From contig JANWWF010000012.1 in the NCBI GenBank assembly GCA_025055755.1, positions 1-42,202 of the forward strand: 42,202 bases of DNA, read 5' to 3'. The notes below the pieces were generated by a model. That model was not told where the DNA came from, searched no databases, and worked only from the letters and a program-made list of their open reading frames with translations. The stretch comes from Candidatus Kapaibacterium sp. Its GTDB lineage: Bacteria; Bacteroidota; Ignavibacteria; Kapaibacteriales; NICIL-2. The position numbers and the translations under genes are program-made. Below, one piece after another: positions 33,452-41,895 of the stretch. The number at the start of each line of letters is the position of its first letter. Positions within the stretch are counted from its first letter, which is position 1.

Positions 33452-34810
33452 ATGGATTTTATCAGCCGAAATCCTGCCACAGGCGAAGTGATCGCTCGCT
33501 ACGGATTGATGAGCGATGAAGAGCTCGATGCTGCTCTCGATCGTGCATGGCACGCCGCACGCCGCTGGCGTGCTACATCGCTGGAGGAGCGTCGCGCTGC
33601 GGTGCTCCGTGTAGCGGAAATCCTGCAGATGCATCGCGAGGAGGCAGCACGGCTGGCAGCGCTTGAAATGGGCAAACCAATCGTCCAAGGGCGAGCAGAG
33701 CTGGACAAATGTGCGTGGGCGTGCCGCTCTCTTGCAGACCAGGCAGAAGCAGCCCTGGCGCCGGTGGATGTCCCTACCGAGTTCCGTCGCAGCCGTGTTG
33801 TTTTCGAGCCTCTTGGAGTAGTGCTGGCAATCATGCCGTGGAATTTTCCCTTCTGGCAAGTTATCCGCGCAGCAATTCCAGCAATGCTTGCCGGTAATGC
33901 AGTGCTGGTCAAGCACTCACCGGAAGTGACAGGATGCGCGCTGCTGCTCGATCGCATGATGGCAGAGGCAGGATTGGCAGAAGTGTACACGACCATCCGC
34001 GCAAGTCACCAGCAGATTGCTGCACTCATTGGCGATGCGCGGATTGCGGGCGTTACGCTGACCGGAAGCACACGGGCAGGGCGTCATGTTGCAGCACGTG
34101 CTGGCGAGGCACTCAAAAAAACGGTGCTCGAACTCGGTGGGAGCGATCCATATCTTGTGCTCGACGATGCAGATCTTGCGTATGCGGCAGAAACATGTGC
34201 TGCAACGCGCATGATTAACAGTGGACAAAGCTGCATTGCTGCCAAACGGTTTATCGTGCTTGAGTCTGTCCGCAGCGCGTTCGAAGAGATGCTCGTCGAG
34301 CATATGCGGCGCTACCAGCCCGCTGATCCTCTTGCGGAGGAAACGATGCTTGGACCGCTTGCCCGTCCGGACCTGGCAGAAACGCTTGCTGCACAGGCAG
34401 CAAAGAGCATTGAGGAAGGAGCGCGTGTGCTTCTTGCCGGCGGACCAACGGGCAGCGGTGCATACGTTCGCCCAATTGTGCTAACCGATGTTCAGCCCGG
34501 CATGCCCGCGTTCGACGAAGAAACTTTTGGTCCGCTTGCAGTAGTAGTGCCGGCGCGAACGGAGGAGGAAGCAATTCTCCTGGCAAATCGCTCGACCTAC
34601 GGTTTGGGGGCGGCAGTATTCACGCAGGACCTTGATCGTGCAGAGCGCATTGCTGCACAGCTTGAAGCAGGATCGGTGTTCATCAATGCATTTGTACGCT
34701 CCGATCCACGACTGCCTTTCGGTGGCATCAAAAGCTCTGGCTGGGGACGCGAACTGTCGGTGTTTGGATTGCGCGAGTTTGTCAACATCAAGACCGTGGT
34801 TGTGGCATGA
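33452..34810 (+). CDS. NAD(P)-dependent succinate-semialdehyde dehydrogenase
   Basis: Oxidises succinate semialdehyde to succinate. At 452 residues it has the compact form typical of the Sad/GabD1-like branch: it starts MDFISRNPATGEVIARYGLM, without the longer N-terminus of E. coli GabD. MPWNFPFWQVIRAAIPAMLA, TGSTRAGRHVAARAG, the general base Glu227 in LELGGSDPYLVL and the nucleophile Cys261 in NSGQSCIAAKRF are intact. VFINAFVRSDPRLPFGGIKSSGWGRELSVFGLREFVN closes the fold in the usual way (SDPRLPFGGIK is the key stretch). No GABA aminotransferase is adjacent, so the source of the semialdehyde (GABA or 2-oxoglutarate decarboxylation) is open. A transporter gene follows 34 bp later. Confidence 0.94.
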   Translation: MDFISRNPATGEVIARYGLMSDEELDAALDRAWHAARRWRATSLEERRAAVLRVAEILQMHREEAARLAALEMGKPIVQGRAELDKCAWACRSLADQAEAALAPVDVPTEFRRSRVVFEPLGVVLAIMPWNFPFWQVIRAAIPAMLAGNAVLVKHSPEVTGCALLLDRMMAEAGLAEVYTTIRASHQQIAALIGDARIAGVTLTGSTRAGRHVAARAGEALKKTVLELGGSDPYLVLDDADLAYAAETCAATRMINSGQSCIAAKRFIVLESVRSAFEEMLVEHMRRYQPADPLAEETMLGPLARPDLAETLAAQAAKSIEEGARVLLAGGPTGSGAYVRPIVLTDVQPGMPAFDEETFGPLAVVVPARTEEEAILLANRSTYGLGAAVFTQDLDRAERIAAQLEAGSVFINAFVRSDPRLPFGGIKSSGWGRELSVFGLREFVNIKTVVVA

Positions 34811-34844
34811 AAGTGCTGCGTGTAACCGTGGAAAGGGAAAGCGG

Positions 34845-36140
34845 ATGGACTGGCAATTGGGAGTAGCCCTTGGGGTAAGTGCAGCGGCACTGGTGCTTGT
34901 CTGGCGTGGTGTAGATGTGCGCGTGGTGTTGATTGCCGCGGGGATTGTACTAGCATTTCTGGGAGGAGTGCCCCAGGTAGTGCTCGATGCATTCTTGCGC
35001 GTCATGGGGGATGGGAGCATTGTGGGACCGATTTGTTCTGCAATGGGCTATGCGTACGTGTTACGTGCGCTTGGTGCAGATCGAGCGTTGGTGGAGCTGC
35101 TTGTTGCGCCGCTCCAGCGTGTGCGGTGGCTTCTGGTGCCCGGTGGATGTGTTGCCGGCTTTATCGTGAACATGGCAATTACCAGTCAAACAGCAGCGGC
35201 AGCGGCTGTCGGACCAATCCTTCTTCCGTTGTTGCGCAGTGCAGGGTACGACGCACTCGCCAGCGCTGCAGTGCTTGTTGTCGGATGCTCAACGGGTGGA
35301 AATCTGTTCAATCCTGGCGAACCAGACATTGTCACAATTTCTGCTGCCACGGGTGCGCCTGTGCACCATGCTATCGGGGCGGTTATGGTGCCGCACGTTG
35401 TTGGCTTTGCGGCTGCGGTGGTGGTGACGACTATCCTTGCGGCACGGCGGCGGGGGATTGCCACTTCGGCAGTCGAGTGTAGTCAGCACCGACCGCGACT
35501 TTTCTTAGCATTGCTTCCGCCGCTGCCGATCGCATTGCTTTTGCTTCTTATGCCCCAGTGGAATCTTGTGCCAGCTGTCACGGAATTGTATCCAACGGGA
35601 GTACCCGTGACGCATGTAATGGTGCCATGTGCCGTGCTGGCAATTGTCGTCCACTGGCGGCGTGCTTCCGAGCTTGCGCGGAGTTTTTTTGAGGGTCTTG
35701 GCTATGGCTTTGCTGCCGTCATCTCGATCATCATTGCTGCTGCGTGCTTTCTTGAAGGGCTCAAAGTGATGGGGGCGATTGAACACCTTGTCGCTCTGCT
35801 CAGTGGAGTAGGCGATGCAGCACCAATTGTGGCAATACTGGTGACGGTGCTTTTAGCAGTGATTTCTGGTTCGGGTACTGCACCGAGTGTGACGTTCTCG
35901 AAAGCAGTATTGCCCAGCCTTGTGCAGACAGGTGGCTTGGACACAGCGGTTCAGCTTGGTGCATTAGGCGCAATTGGTGCATCGCTGGGGCGGACGATGT
36001 CGCCCCTTGCGGCGGTGGTGATTTTTTCCGCGACGCTCGCGGAAGTCTCTCCCCGTCACGTCGTTCGCCGAACAGCACCGGCGATGGTCGCCGCCGGCAT
36101 TGCAGCCATAGTGGCTCATTATCTGTGGGTGTACCTCTAA
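34845..36140 (+). CDS. DcuC family C4-dicarboxylate transporter
   Basis: The ATG at 34845 gives 431 residues with about 12 membrane segments. The frame extends upstream into the dehydrogenase gene, which is not credible. The order of motifs fits DcuC: LGVALGVSAAALVLVWRGVD, AFLGGVPQVVLDAFLRVMGD, GPICSAMGYAYVLRALGADR, NMAITSQTAAAAAVGPILLP, and GCSTGGNLFNPGEPDIVTIS. GSGTAPSVTFSKAVLPSLVQ and SLGRTMSPLAAVVIFSATLA follow. Members export succinate or exchange C4-dicarboxylates in anaerobic or micro-oxic growth. Downstream of succinate-semialdehyde dehydrogenase, succinate is a reasonable but unproven substrate. Confidence 0.88.
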   Translation: MDWQLGVALGVSAAALVLVWRGVDVRVVLIAAGIVLAFLGGVPQVVLDAFLRVMGDGSIVGPICSAMGYAYVLRALGADRALVELLVAPLQRVRWLLVPGGCVAGFIVNMAITSQTAAAAAVGPILLPLLRSAGYDALASAAVLVVGCSTGGNLFNPGEPDIVTISAATGAPVHHAIGAVMVPHVVGFAAAVVVTTILAARRRGIATSAVECSQHRPRLFLALLPPLPIALLLLLMPQWNLVPAVTELYPTGVPVTHVMVPCAVLAIVVHWRRASELARSFFEGLGYGFAAVISIIIAAACFLEGLKVMGAIEHLVALLSGVGDAAPIVAILVTVLLAVISGSGTAPSVTFSKAVLPSLVQTGGLDTAVQLGALGAIGASLGRTMSPLAAVVIFSATLAEVSPRHVVRRTAPAMVAAGIAAIVAHYLWVYL

Positions 36141-36154
36141 AAGCGACCAGAGCG

Positions 36155-37300
36155 ATGGACGCAACAGTGTCTTTTTGGGAACAGGAAGAGTTTCTCCAGG
36201 CTGATGTTTGCATCGTCGGGGCGGGAATTATTGGGCTGTCGGTTGCGGCGTCGCTTGTCGAGAAAGCACCACGGCTACGGGTAGTGGTTCTCGAGCGAAG
36301 TACGCTACCGACGGGGGCGAGCACGAAAAATGCCGGCTTTGCTTGCTATGGCTCGCCGACAGAGCTTTGGCGAGACATCCAGCACATCGGGGAAGATGCT
36401 ACCTGTCAGCTTGTAGCGCAGCGCAAGCGCGGGTTGGAACGTCTCCGTGCTCGCTTAGGGGACGAGGCAATCGGCTATGAGCCCTGCGGGGGATACGAGC
36501 TTCTGTGGGGACCGCACTGCGCCGTGCTTGACTGGCTCGACCACCTCAACAAGCTTATGATGCCGATTTTTGGTCGCCCCTACGCTGCCAGAGCCGATGA
36601 GCGCATCCGAGAATTCGGGTTTGGCAGTATGGTCACACATCTTGTTGCCCTGCCCAATGAAGGACGTATCCACACAGGGCGCATGATGCGCTCGTTGTTT
36701 CGTTACGTTGCCGAGCGGGGAGTACTGGTGCTTAGTGGCTCGCCGGTCGAGCAAGTGGTGCCTGCTGGCTTTGGTGTTGAGCTGATAGTTTCTGCTCGTA
36801 GCCACAGAGAGCTGCGCTTTTCCGCCCGTGCAGTCGTGGTGGCGACAAACGCACTTTCAACGCATCTTGCTGACTGTGTTGCTGCTGTTCCCGGGCGAGG
36901 ACAAGTTCTCATCACTGAGCCAGTCGAACATCTTCCCTGGGATGGGGTGTTTCACTTCGACGAAGGATACTACTACTTCCGCAATGTCGGCAAGAGAATC
37001 CTTTTCGGAGGTGGACGCAACCTTGATTTCGAAGGAGAGACAACCGACGAGCTTGCCCTGACCGATCGCATCCAGGCGCAGCTGGAAACGTACCTGCACA
37101 CCGTGATAGCGCCGGGGAGAGAACTTCGTATCGCACACCGATGGGCAGGAGTGATGGGCTTTCGCACTCCTCCACTTCCTGCAGTTGAATGGTGCGGCGA
37201 ACGAATCCTCCGGGTGTTTGGGTGCAACGGTATGGGTGTTGCTCTGGGGAGCCTTGTAGCTGATGATGCAGCAGAACAGCTGAAGGCGTTACTTTTGTAG
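36155..37300 (+). CDS. FAD-dependent oxidoreductase (DAO family)
   Basis: The ATG at 36155 gives 381 residues; a GTG at 36125 would overlap the transporter gene. The FAD site is DVCIVGAGIIGLSVAASLVE, with Glu in VVVLERSTLPTGASTKNAGF. The TGASTKNAGF stretch and the GYEPCGGYELLW region are typical of the DAO (D-amino acid oxidase, glycine oxidase, glycerol-3-phosphate dehydrogenase-like) fold. ERGVLVLSGSPVEQV, VVVATNALSTHLA and GRGQVLITEPV follow, then RWAGVMGFRTPPLPAVEW and VFGCNGMGVALGSLVADDAA at the C-terminus. The substrate, probably an amine or amino acid, is unknown. It lies 14 bp after the transporter gene. Confidence 0.92.
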   Translation: MDATVSFWEQEEFLQADVCIVGAGIIGLSVAASLVEKAPRLRVVVLERSTLPTGASTKNAGFACYGSPTELWRDIQHIGEDATCQLVAQRKRGLERLRARLGDEAIGYEPCGGYELLWGPHCAVLDWLDHLNKLMMPIFGRPYAARADERIREFGFGSMVTHLVALPNEGRIHTGRMMRSLFRYVAERGVLVLSGSPVEQVVPAGFGVELIVSARSHRELRFSARAVVVATNALSTHLADCVAAVPGRGQVLITEPVEHLPWDGVFHFDEGYYYFRNVGKRILFGGGRNLDFEGETTDELALTDRIQAQLETYLHTVIAPGRELRIAHRWAGVMGFRTPPLPAVEWCGERILRVFGCNGMGVALGSLVADDAAEQLKALLL

Positions 37301-37349
37301 CGGGGCAGGGAAAATGCCCTCGAACTGTTGGACCACGGGAGATAATCCT

Positions 37350-38393
37350 ATGCGTCGTCGGTGGCTGCTGTGGACAGGAGTTGCTCTCCTTGCCTTCGGA
37401 GGACTCGGTTGCCCCAGCGACGAGCTTATAGGCACTGTGACACCCCAGTGGCGTCTTCTGGCAGCAGTCCGCGCTGGTGAGCATACGCGCCTTGCGCTCT
37501 ATGCTATGCCTGTAGGCACGCTCATTAGCGACGACGTTTACTCAACTGCAAATGGCGAACCGCTTGGAGGCGCAGTGACATGCATCGAGCAGTTTCGCTC
37601 GATGCTCTTTTTGCTTCAACCGGACCAGCAGCGCATCGAGGTACTCGATGCGACTTCCTTTCGGCGGATTGCGCGTATTTCAACTGCACCGTACCGTGCC
37701 CACGCAATCTGCTTTGCCAATGGCACGACCGCCTATACTGCCAACGGAGACTCGACGGTGGGGATCATTGACCTGACCGTGTTCCGTTTGGTGCGTACAT
37801 TGATGGTAGGCAAGGAGCCTGTCGCCATTGCTGCAATGGGCAATCAAGTGGGAGTTTGCAACCGGCGCGATGGAACGGTGAGCATCATTGACACGCGGAC
37901 AAATGCAGTGACAGCAACCGTTTCCGTTGCGCCGCAGCCTGTGTTTATCGTGGGGGGCAATGATCCGGTGACCAGCTTTACGATTGTCTCTGCGGGCAGA
38001 GGAAAGCTCGGCGATAGTGGACCGCCTTCGGCGGCAATGCTGAGCTTTTACGATCCGTTTCAACGGCAAATAGGGGCACAGATCGAGCTATCGCAAGCCC
38101 AGGGAGGACCAGAACAAACGATTCCCTTTGGACTGGTTGCAAGTGGAAGTGGTTCTGCCTACGTACTGCTTGACCAAGAAGTGCAGCTTGTGGATGTTGT
38201 TGGGCAACGGATGCTGGGAGCTGTACTCAGTACCGGTGTCCAAGGAGGAACGTATAACTTCCCGCGCGACCTTGTGGTCCTGTGGGCGCAGAGCGAGGGA
38301 GGGACGCTTGTTGTTGCCCTCGATCCAATCTCGGCGGTAGAGCGGAGCCGAACGACCTTGCCCGTTACTTTCCAAACAGCGGCGGGATTGTAG
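37350..38393 (+). CDS. Exported lipoprotein with YVTN-type beta-propeller
   Basis: The ATG at 37350 gives MRRRWLLWTGVALLAFGG followed by Leu-Gly-Cys, a basic n-region, a hydrophobic core and a lipobox-like site with Cys21. The total is 347 residues. The body contains propeller blades: RIEVLDATSFRRIARISTAP, AYTANGDSTVGIIDLTVFRL, GVCNRRDGTVSIIDTRTNAV. These are like YVTN repeats, in which D-T-x-T-N strands recur. It resembles surface or periplasmic propeller lipoproteins without enzymatic residues. The gene for apolipoprotein N-acyltransferase follows 17 bp later. Function is unknown. Confidence 0.85.
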   Translation: MRRRWLLWTGVALLAFGGLGCPSDELIGTVTPQWRLLAAVRAGEHTRLALYAMPVGTLISDDVYSTANGEPLGGAVTCIEQFRSMLFLLQPDQQRIEVLDATSFRRIARISTAPYRAHAICFANGTTAYTANGDSTVGIIDLTVFRLVRTLMVGKEPVAIAAMGNQVGVCNRRDGTVSIIDTRTNAVTATVSVAPQPVFIVGGNDPVTSFTIVSAGRGKLGDSGPPSAAMLSFYDPFQRQIGAQIELSQAQGGPEQTIPFGLVASGSGSAYVLLDQEVQLVDVVGQRMLGAVLSTGVQGGTYNFPRDLVVLWAQSEGGTLVVALDPISAVERSRTTLPVTFQTAAGL

Positions 38394-38410
38394 GGGCTGC
38401 AGGTGCAGCG

Positions 38411-40042
38411 ATGGAAAGGATAGGGGATACACCAGGAACAGGGTTTGTGTGGCGGTACCGCTGGGCACTTGCGCTCATCAGTGGGGCTGCGCTGGGGATG
38501 GCGTATCCTCCGACGATTGCGGGTCCTGTTGCGTGGATTGCTTTTGTGCCAGTGCTGGCGATGCTGGACATGGCAAATGTCCGGCAGCGGCGCTGGTTTG
38601 GGCTTGTGTATCTGTTTGGTTGGGCTTGGCATGGTGCTGCCAACTGGTGGGTGATGAGCTGGCAGCCAGAAACCGATCCTTACTTGATGGTAGCGGGGGC
38701 TATGCTATGGCTTGTCCATCCGTTGTTTTTGATCCCTTCGCTCGTTCTCTATGCGATACTCCGCCGCCAAGGAATGAGGCGCTCGATGGCACTCGTGTTT
38801 TTTTGCATGGCAACAGTAGCAGTCGAATGGCTCCATTCTCTTGGCGACTTGAGCTATCCATGGCTGGCGCTGGGCTACACCCAACTCCGGAGCATGGCAC
38901 TGGCACAAATGGCGGACCTAACCGGCGTGTGGGGATTGAGCATGATTGTGGTGGCACTCAATGCAGTGGTGTATGGCTGGATTGCTCGCCGCCTTGAGCA
39001 TAAGCAGCCGACAAGAGTCCCTTTGCGCGATGCGCTCCAGCTGGCAGCAGCAATGTTTGCAGTGCTTGCTCTGCCGCTTGGGTACGGAGTTCTTCGATTG
39101 ATGGAGTACACGCCATCACCTGGGGTGCCCCTACGGGTTGGGATTGTCCAGCCCAATATCAATCCTTGGCGCAAGTGGAGCTATGCCGACATGGCACCAA
39201 TGCTCGATGCCCATCTTGCACTTCAGGATTCCCTCCAGCGTTCAGCACCGCTGGATCTTGGGGTGTGGAGTGAAACTGCACTTCCTGTGAATCTTTTCGA
39301 TGCACACGGAGCTGCTCTCTTAGCGCGGATTCGCGCCTGGTGCGATAGCACCGGCTGTGCAGTGCTTACGGGCTTTGCTGACATTGAGCGCTATAAGCCG
39401 TTGCGTGCCTATAACGCTGCCGTGCTGATTGCTCCACACGTGGAGCAATTTCACCGGCATCGCAAGTCTCGTTTGACACCGTTCGGGGAGTACATGCCAT
39501 TTTCCGATGCCTTGCCTGAGCTGGCGAAGGCATTGCAGTGGAGTGTAGGCATTTCCAGTTGGGCAAAAGGTCCGGGAGCAACTGCATTGCCTTTAGTCGA
39601 GGGTGCTGATACAGTGGCGCGGCTGGGAGTAATGATTTGCATTGAGAGCATTTATCCCGACTTTGCGGCAGAATGCGTCCGCCGTGGTGCCGATGTGCTG
39701 GTGGTGATTACCAATGATGCTTGGTACGATGGCACACCCGGACCGGATCAACACTTTGCCATTGCCCAGATGCGAGCGATTGAAACGCGCCGCCCAATTG
39801 TACGATGCGCTAACAGCGGCATTAGTGGATTTATCGCGCCGACGGGAAGCGTGCTTGTGCGTGCACCAGCCCGCGTTGCAACAGCAATTGCAGCAACGGT
39901 TGTCCCACAGTCGGAATGCACGGTGTACGTTCAATGGGGAGATTGGTTCCCTATCGGCATGCTCGCGGGATCAGCAGCAATCCTTTTGTGGTGGGGAGTG
40001 CGGCGCTATAGAGGACAGGCAGCGATTTATTCCTCGCGGTAG
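38411..40042 (+). CDS. lnt: Apolipoprotein N-acyltransferase
   Basis: Adds the third acyl chain to the N-terminal cysteine of lipoproteins in the inner membrane. The ATG at 38411 gives 543 residues; the frame extends upstream into the previous gene. The first ~235 residues hold several membrane helices (ISGAALGMAYPPTIAGPVAW, VTWLHSLGDLSYPWL-like VEWLHSLGDLSYPWLALG). The nitrilase-like domain starts LRVGIVQPNINPW. The catalytic triad is present: Glu288 in VWSETALP, Lys352 in HRKSRLTPFGEYMPF, Cys410 in VMICIESIYPD. A final hydrophobic helix (GMLAGSAAILLWWGV) closes it. Its presence implies fully triacylated lipoproteins. It overlaps the convergent gene by 16 bp. Confidence 0.96.
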   Translation: MERIGDTPGTGFVWRYRWALALISGAALGMAYPPTIAGPVAWIAFVPVLAMLDMANVRQRRWFGLVYLFGWAWHGAANWWVMSWQPETDPYLMVAGAMLWLVHPLFLIPSLVLYAILRRQGMRRSMALVFFCMATVAVEWLHSLGDLSYPWLALGYTQLRSMALAQMADLTGVWGLSMIVVALNAVVYGWIARRLEHKQPTRVPLRDALQLAAAMFAVLALPLGYGVLRLMEYTPSPGVPLRVGIVQPNINPWRKWSYADMAPMLDAHLALQDSLQRSAPLDLGVWSETALPVNLFDAHGAALLARIRAWCDSTGCAVLTGFADIERYKPLRAYNAAVLIAPHVEQFHRHRKSRLTPFGEYMPFSDALPELAKALQWSVGISSWAKGPGATALPLVEGADTVARLGVMICIESIYPDFAAECVRRGADVLVVITNDAWYDGTPGPDQHFAIAQMRAIETRRPIVRCANSGISGFIAPTGSVLVRAPARVATAIAATVVPQSECTVYVQWGDWFPIGMLAGSAAILLWWGVRRYRGQAAIYSSR

Positions 40043-41895
40043 CGAAGCTGGATAGCGATAAGCTCCGAGTACTGCTTGCGTTCTGGCGAGAAGGGACGGT
40101 AGAGTGGTTCATGACGTTCGACACGAGGTGCGGAAAATCCTGCTTGGATGAGAGCAGTAGTGGTGGAACGAATAGCCTCCTCGACGGCAGGTGAATTACC
40201 GTATGCGACGATGGTCACCTCCTCCAGTCGTCCGTGGTAGCGTGCTGCCAGGGCACGTGCACTATCAGCAGAGAGCTGGTCTGAGGGGAAGAGAAAGTAC
40301 TCAGCAACTGCAGTGCGCTCGCTCTGCTGAAGTGTATTCAGATGTGCAAATTCCAGCGGGATGAGCTCTTCTGCCCAGGCACGGCTCCCAGCGGTACTTT
40401 CTACCTCCAGTCGTACCAAGAGGGGACGTCCAGGCTTTAGGCGTTCTCCATAGGAGGCAAGATCAACGTCAACGCGGAGAGGCAATCCTCCTCGTCCAGT
40501 GCGGATAGCAATGTCGGTGGAGTCTTGGATCAGCCGAATTACCCAGCGGTCAAGTGGCGCAGCGCCGTTGGTTGCAGGGCGCAAGCGAAGTACCGAGGGG
40601 ACAAGAATGCGGACAGTATCCACATGCACGACCGGTCTGAGTGTATGGGAGCTGCACTCAAGCAGAATGCGAGCAATCGTATCGCGATCGTCAGTTCGGG
40701 TTGTGATGCGCAGTCGGGCGGAAGGAATTTTCCAGATAGCCTGGAGGTAGCGTGCAACGTATTCAGCCCGTCGCCGCGCCAGGGCTATTGATCGTGGGTC
40801 AATGCTAACAATAGTGCAAGTGTCGGTTGTTGATCGCAGACGCTGCCCCAGAATGGGGAGCAGAGCGTAGTAAGCGGCAAGAGGGGAAGAAAGCGTGCTT
40901 ATCCAGCTGCTGTCAGTAGCAGAGGTCGGGAGAAGATAACGTTCTGGAATCTCGCTGTTCTCGGCAAAGATCACCGGGAGCAAAGGGATGATACGATGAC
41001 GGCGTTGCTCTTCTATGCGGAGGGGCACGTGCTCTCTTGTATTGGCAACGCCGTAGGCAATGATTGAAGCAGCCAACGTCAGCGGTGTTTCTGGTGGCTC
41101 CACTGCTGGAGGAGGAGGCGAAGGAGAAGGACGAAAGCGAACTGGTTCAAAAGCAATCCCGATTCCCACTAGCACGCTGTAGACGTACCACTGCTGAGTG
41201 CGGGCGATAGGTTCAAGTCCATATCGGAAGCACAACTCTGGCATGAGAGACCATTGCTGCAAGGTTCCCAGTGGAATGCTAAATCGCATACCCGCCGTCA
41301 GAGAGGGCATCGAGCGTACAGTGCCGACAAGAGAGGCGCTACGTTCATTGCGGGTGCGGCTGCCGTTTTCAAATGTTCCACGGTCAGGCTGGACCAATTC
41401 CTCCCGGATGTTTCCTTCGGCAAACTGGATCAAGTCAGTGCCTATCCCCAGATACACATCCAATACTTGTGAGGCACGCACATCGAGATATCCCTCCCAG
41501 CGCATCGAATGGAATTGCGTGCTCAAGCTATGCTGGATAACCGCGTCGGTGGGGGTGTCGTCGAGCAGGACAGGTTTTCGTTCCAGTGCTCGGAGCATAC
41601 CTGCAAAGCGGGCAATTCCAATCCGTAGTCCAAGGCTGAAGTTGCTCCCGATTGCGTATTCTCCCCACACCGCTGCACCAGCGCTCAGCCCACTGCCTTC
41701 TCGAAATTGAGGGCAGCACGAGGGCAGCTCCGGTAGGGAGGAAAAATCTGCAACGTGAAGCGTTATTCCTCCCAATGCTGAAGCACCTATGCGGATGGAG
41801 GAGCCAGTGGTATCCTCCGCACGGGTCCATCCAGTGGTGCTTAGCGCAACCATCAGTCCTGCAAGTGCTACAGAGGGTGGCAGGACTTTTCTCAT
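40027..41895 (-). CDS. Outer-membrane barrel with divergent OmpA-like C-terminal region
   Basis: A 622-residue protein starting at ATG 41895, which overlaps the preceding stop (ATGA). A signal peptide (MRKVLPPSVALAGLMVALST) leads into a beta-barrel-like domain of about 220 residues (SIRIGASALGGITLHVADFS, GAAVWGEYAIGSNFSLGLRI, YLDVRASQVLDVYLGIGTDL). A proline-rich linker (RPSPSPPPPAVEPPE) follows. The C-terminal half has a stretch resembling the OmpA helix (IALARRRAEYVARYLQAIWK, followed by PSARLRIT). A second stretch, ADSARALAARYHGRLEEVTI with GNSPAVEEAIRSTTTALIQA, looks like a degenerate repeat. The exact peptidoglycan-binding Asp and Arg of OmpA are not evident. Similar barrel plus OmpA layouts are common in FCB bacteria; the function is unknown. 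Confidence 0.8.
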   Translation of the reverse strand: MRKVLPPSVALAGLMVALSTTGWTRAEDTTGSSIRIGASALGGITLHVADFSSLPELPSCCPQFREGSGLSAGAAVWGEYAIGSNFSLGLRIGIARFAGMLRALERKPVLLDDTPTDAVIQHSLSTQFHSMRWEGYLDVRASQVLDVYLGIGTDLIQFAEGNIREELVQPDRGTFENGSRTRNERSASLVGTVRSMPSLTAGMRFSIPLGTLQQWSLMPELCFRYGLEPIARTQQWYVYSVLVGIGIAFEPVRFRPSPSPPPPAVEPPETPLTLAASIIAYGVANTREHVPLRIEEQRRHRIIPLLPVIFAENSEIPERYLLPTSATDSSWISTLSSPLAAYYALLPILGQRLRSTTDTCTIVSIDPRSIALARRRAEYVARYLQAIWKIPSARLRITTRTDDRDTIARILLECSSHTLRPVVHVDTVRILVPSVLRLRPATNGAAPLDRWVIRLIQDSTDIAIRTGRGGLPLRVDVDLASYGERLKPGRPLLVRLEVESTAGSRAWAEELIPLEFAHLNTLQQSERTAVAEYFLFPSDQLSADSARALAARYHGRLEEVTIVAYGNSPAVEEAIRSTTTALIQAGFSAPRVERHEPLYRPFSPERKQYSELIAIQLRYREE

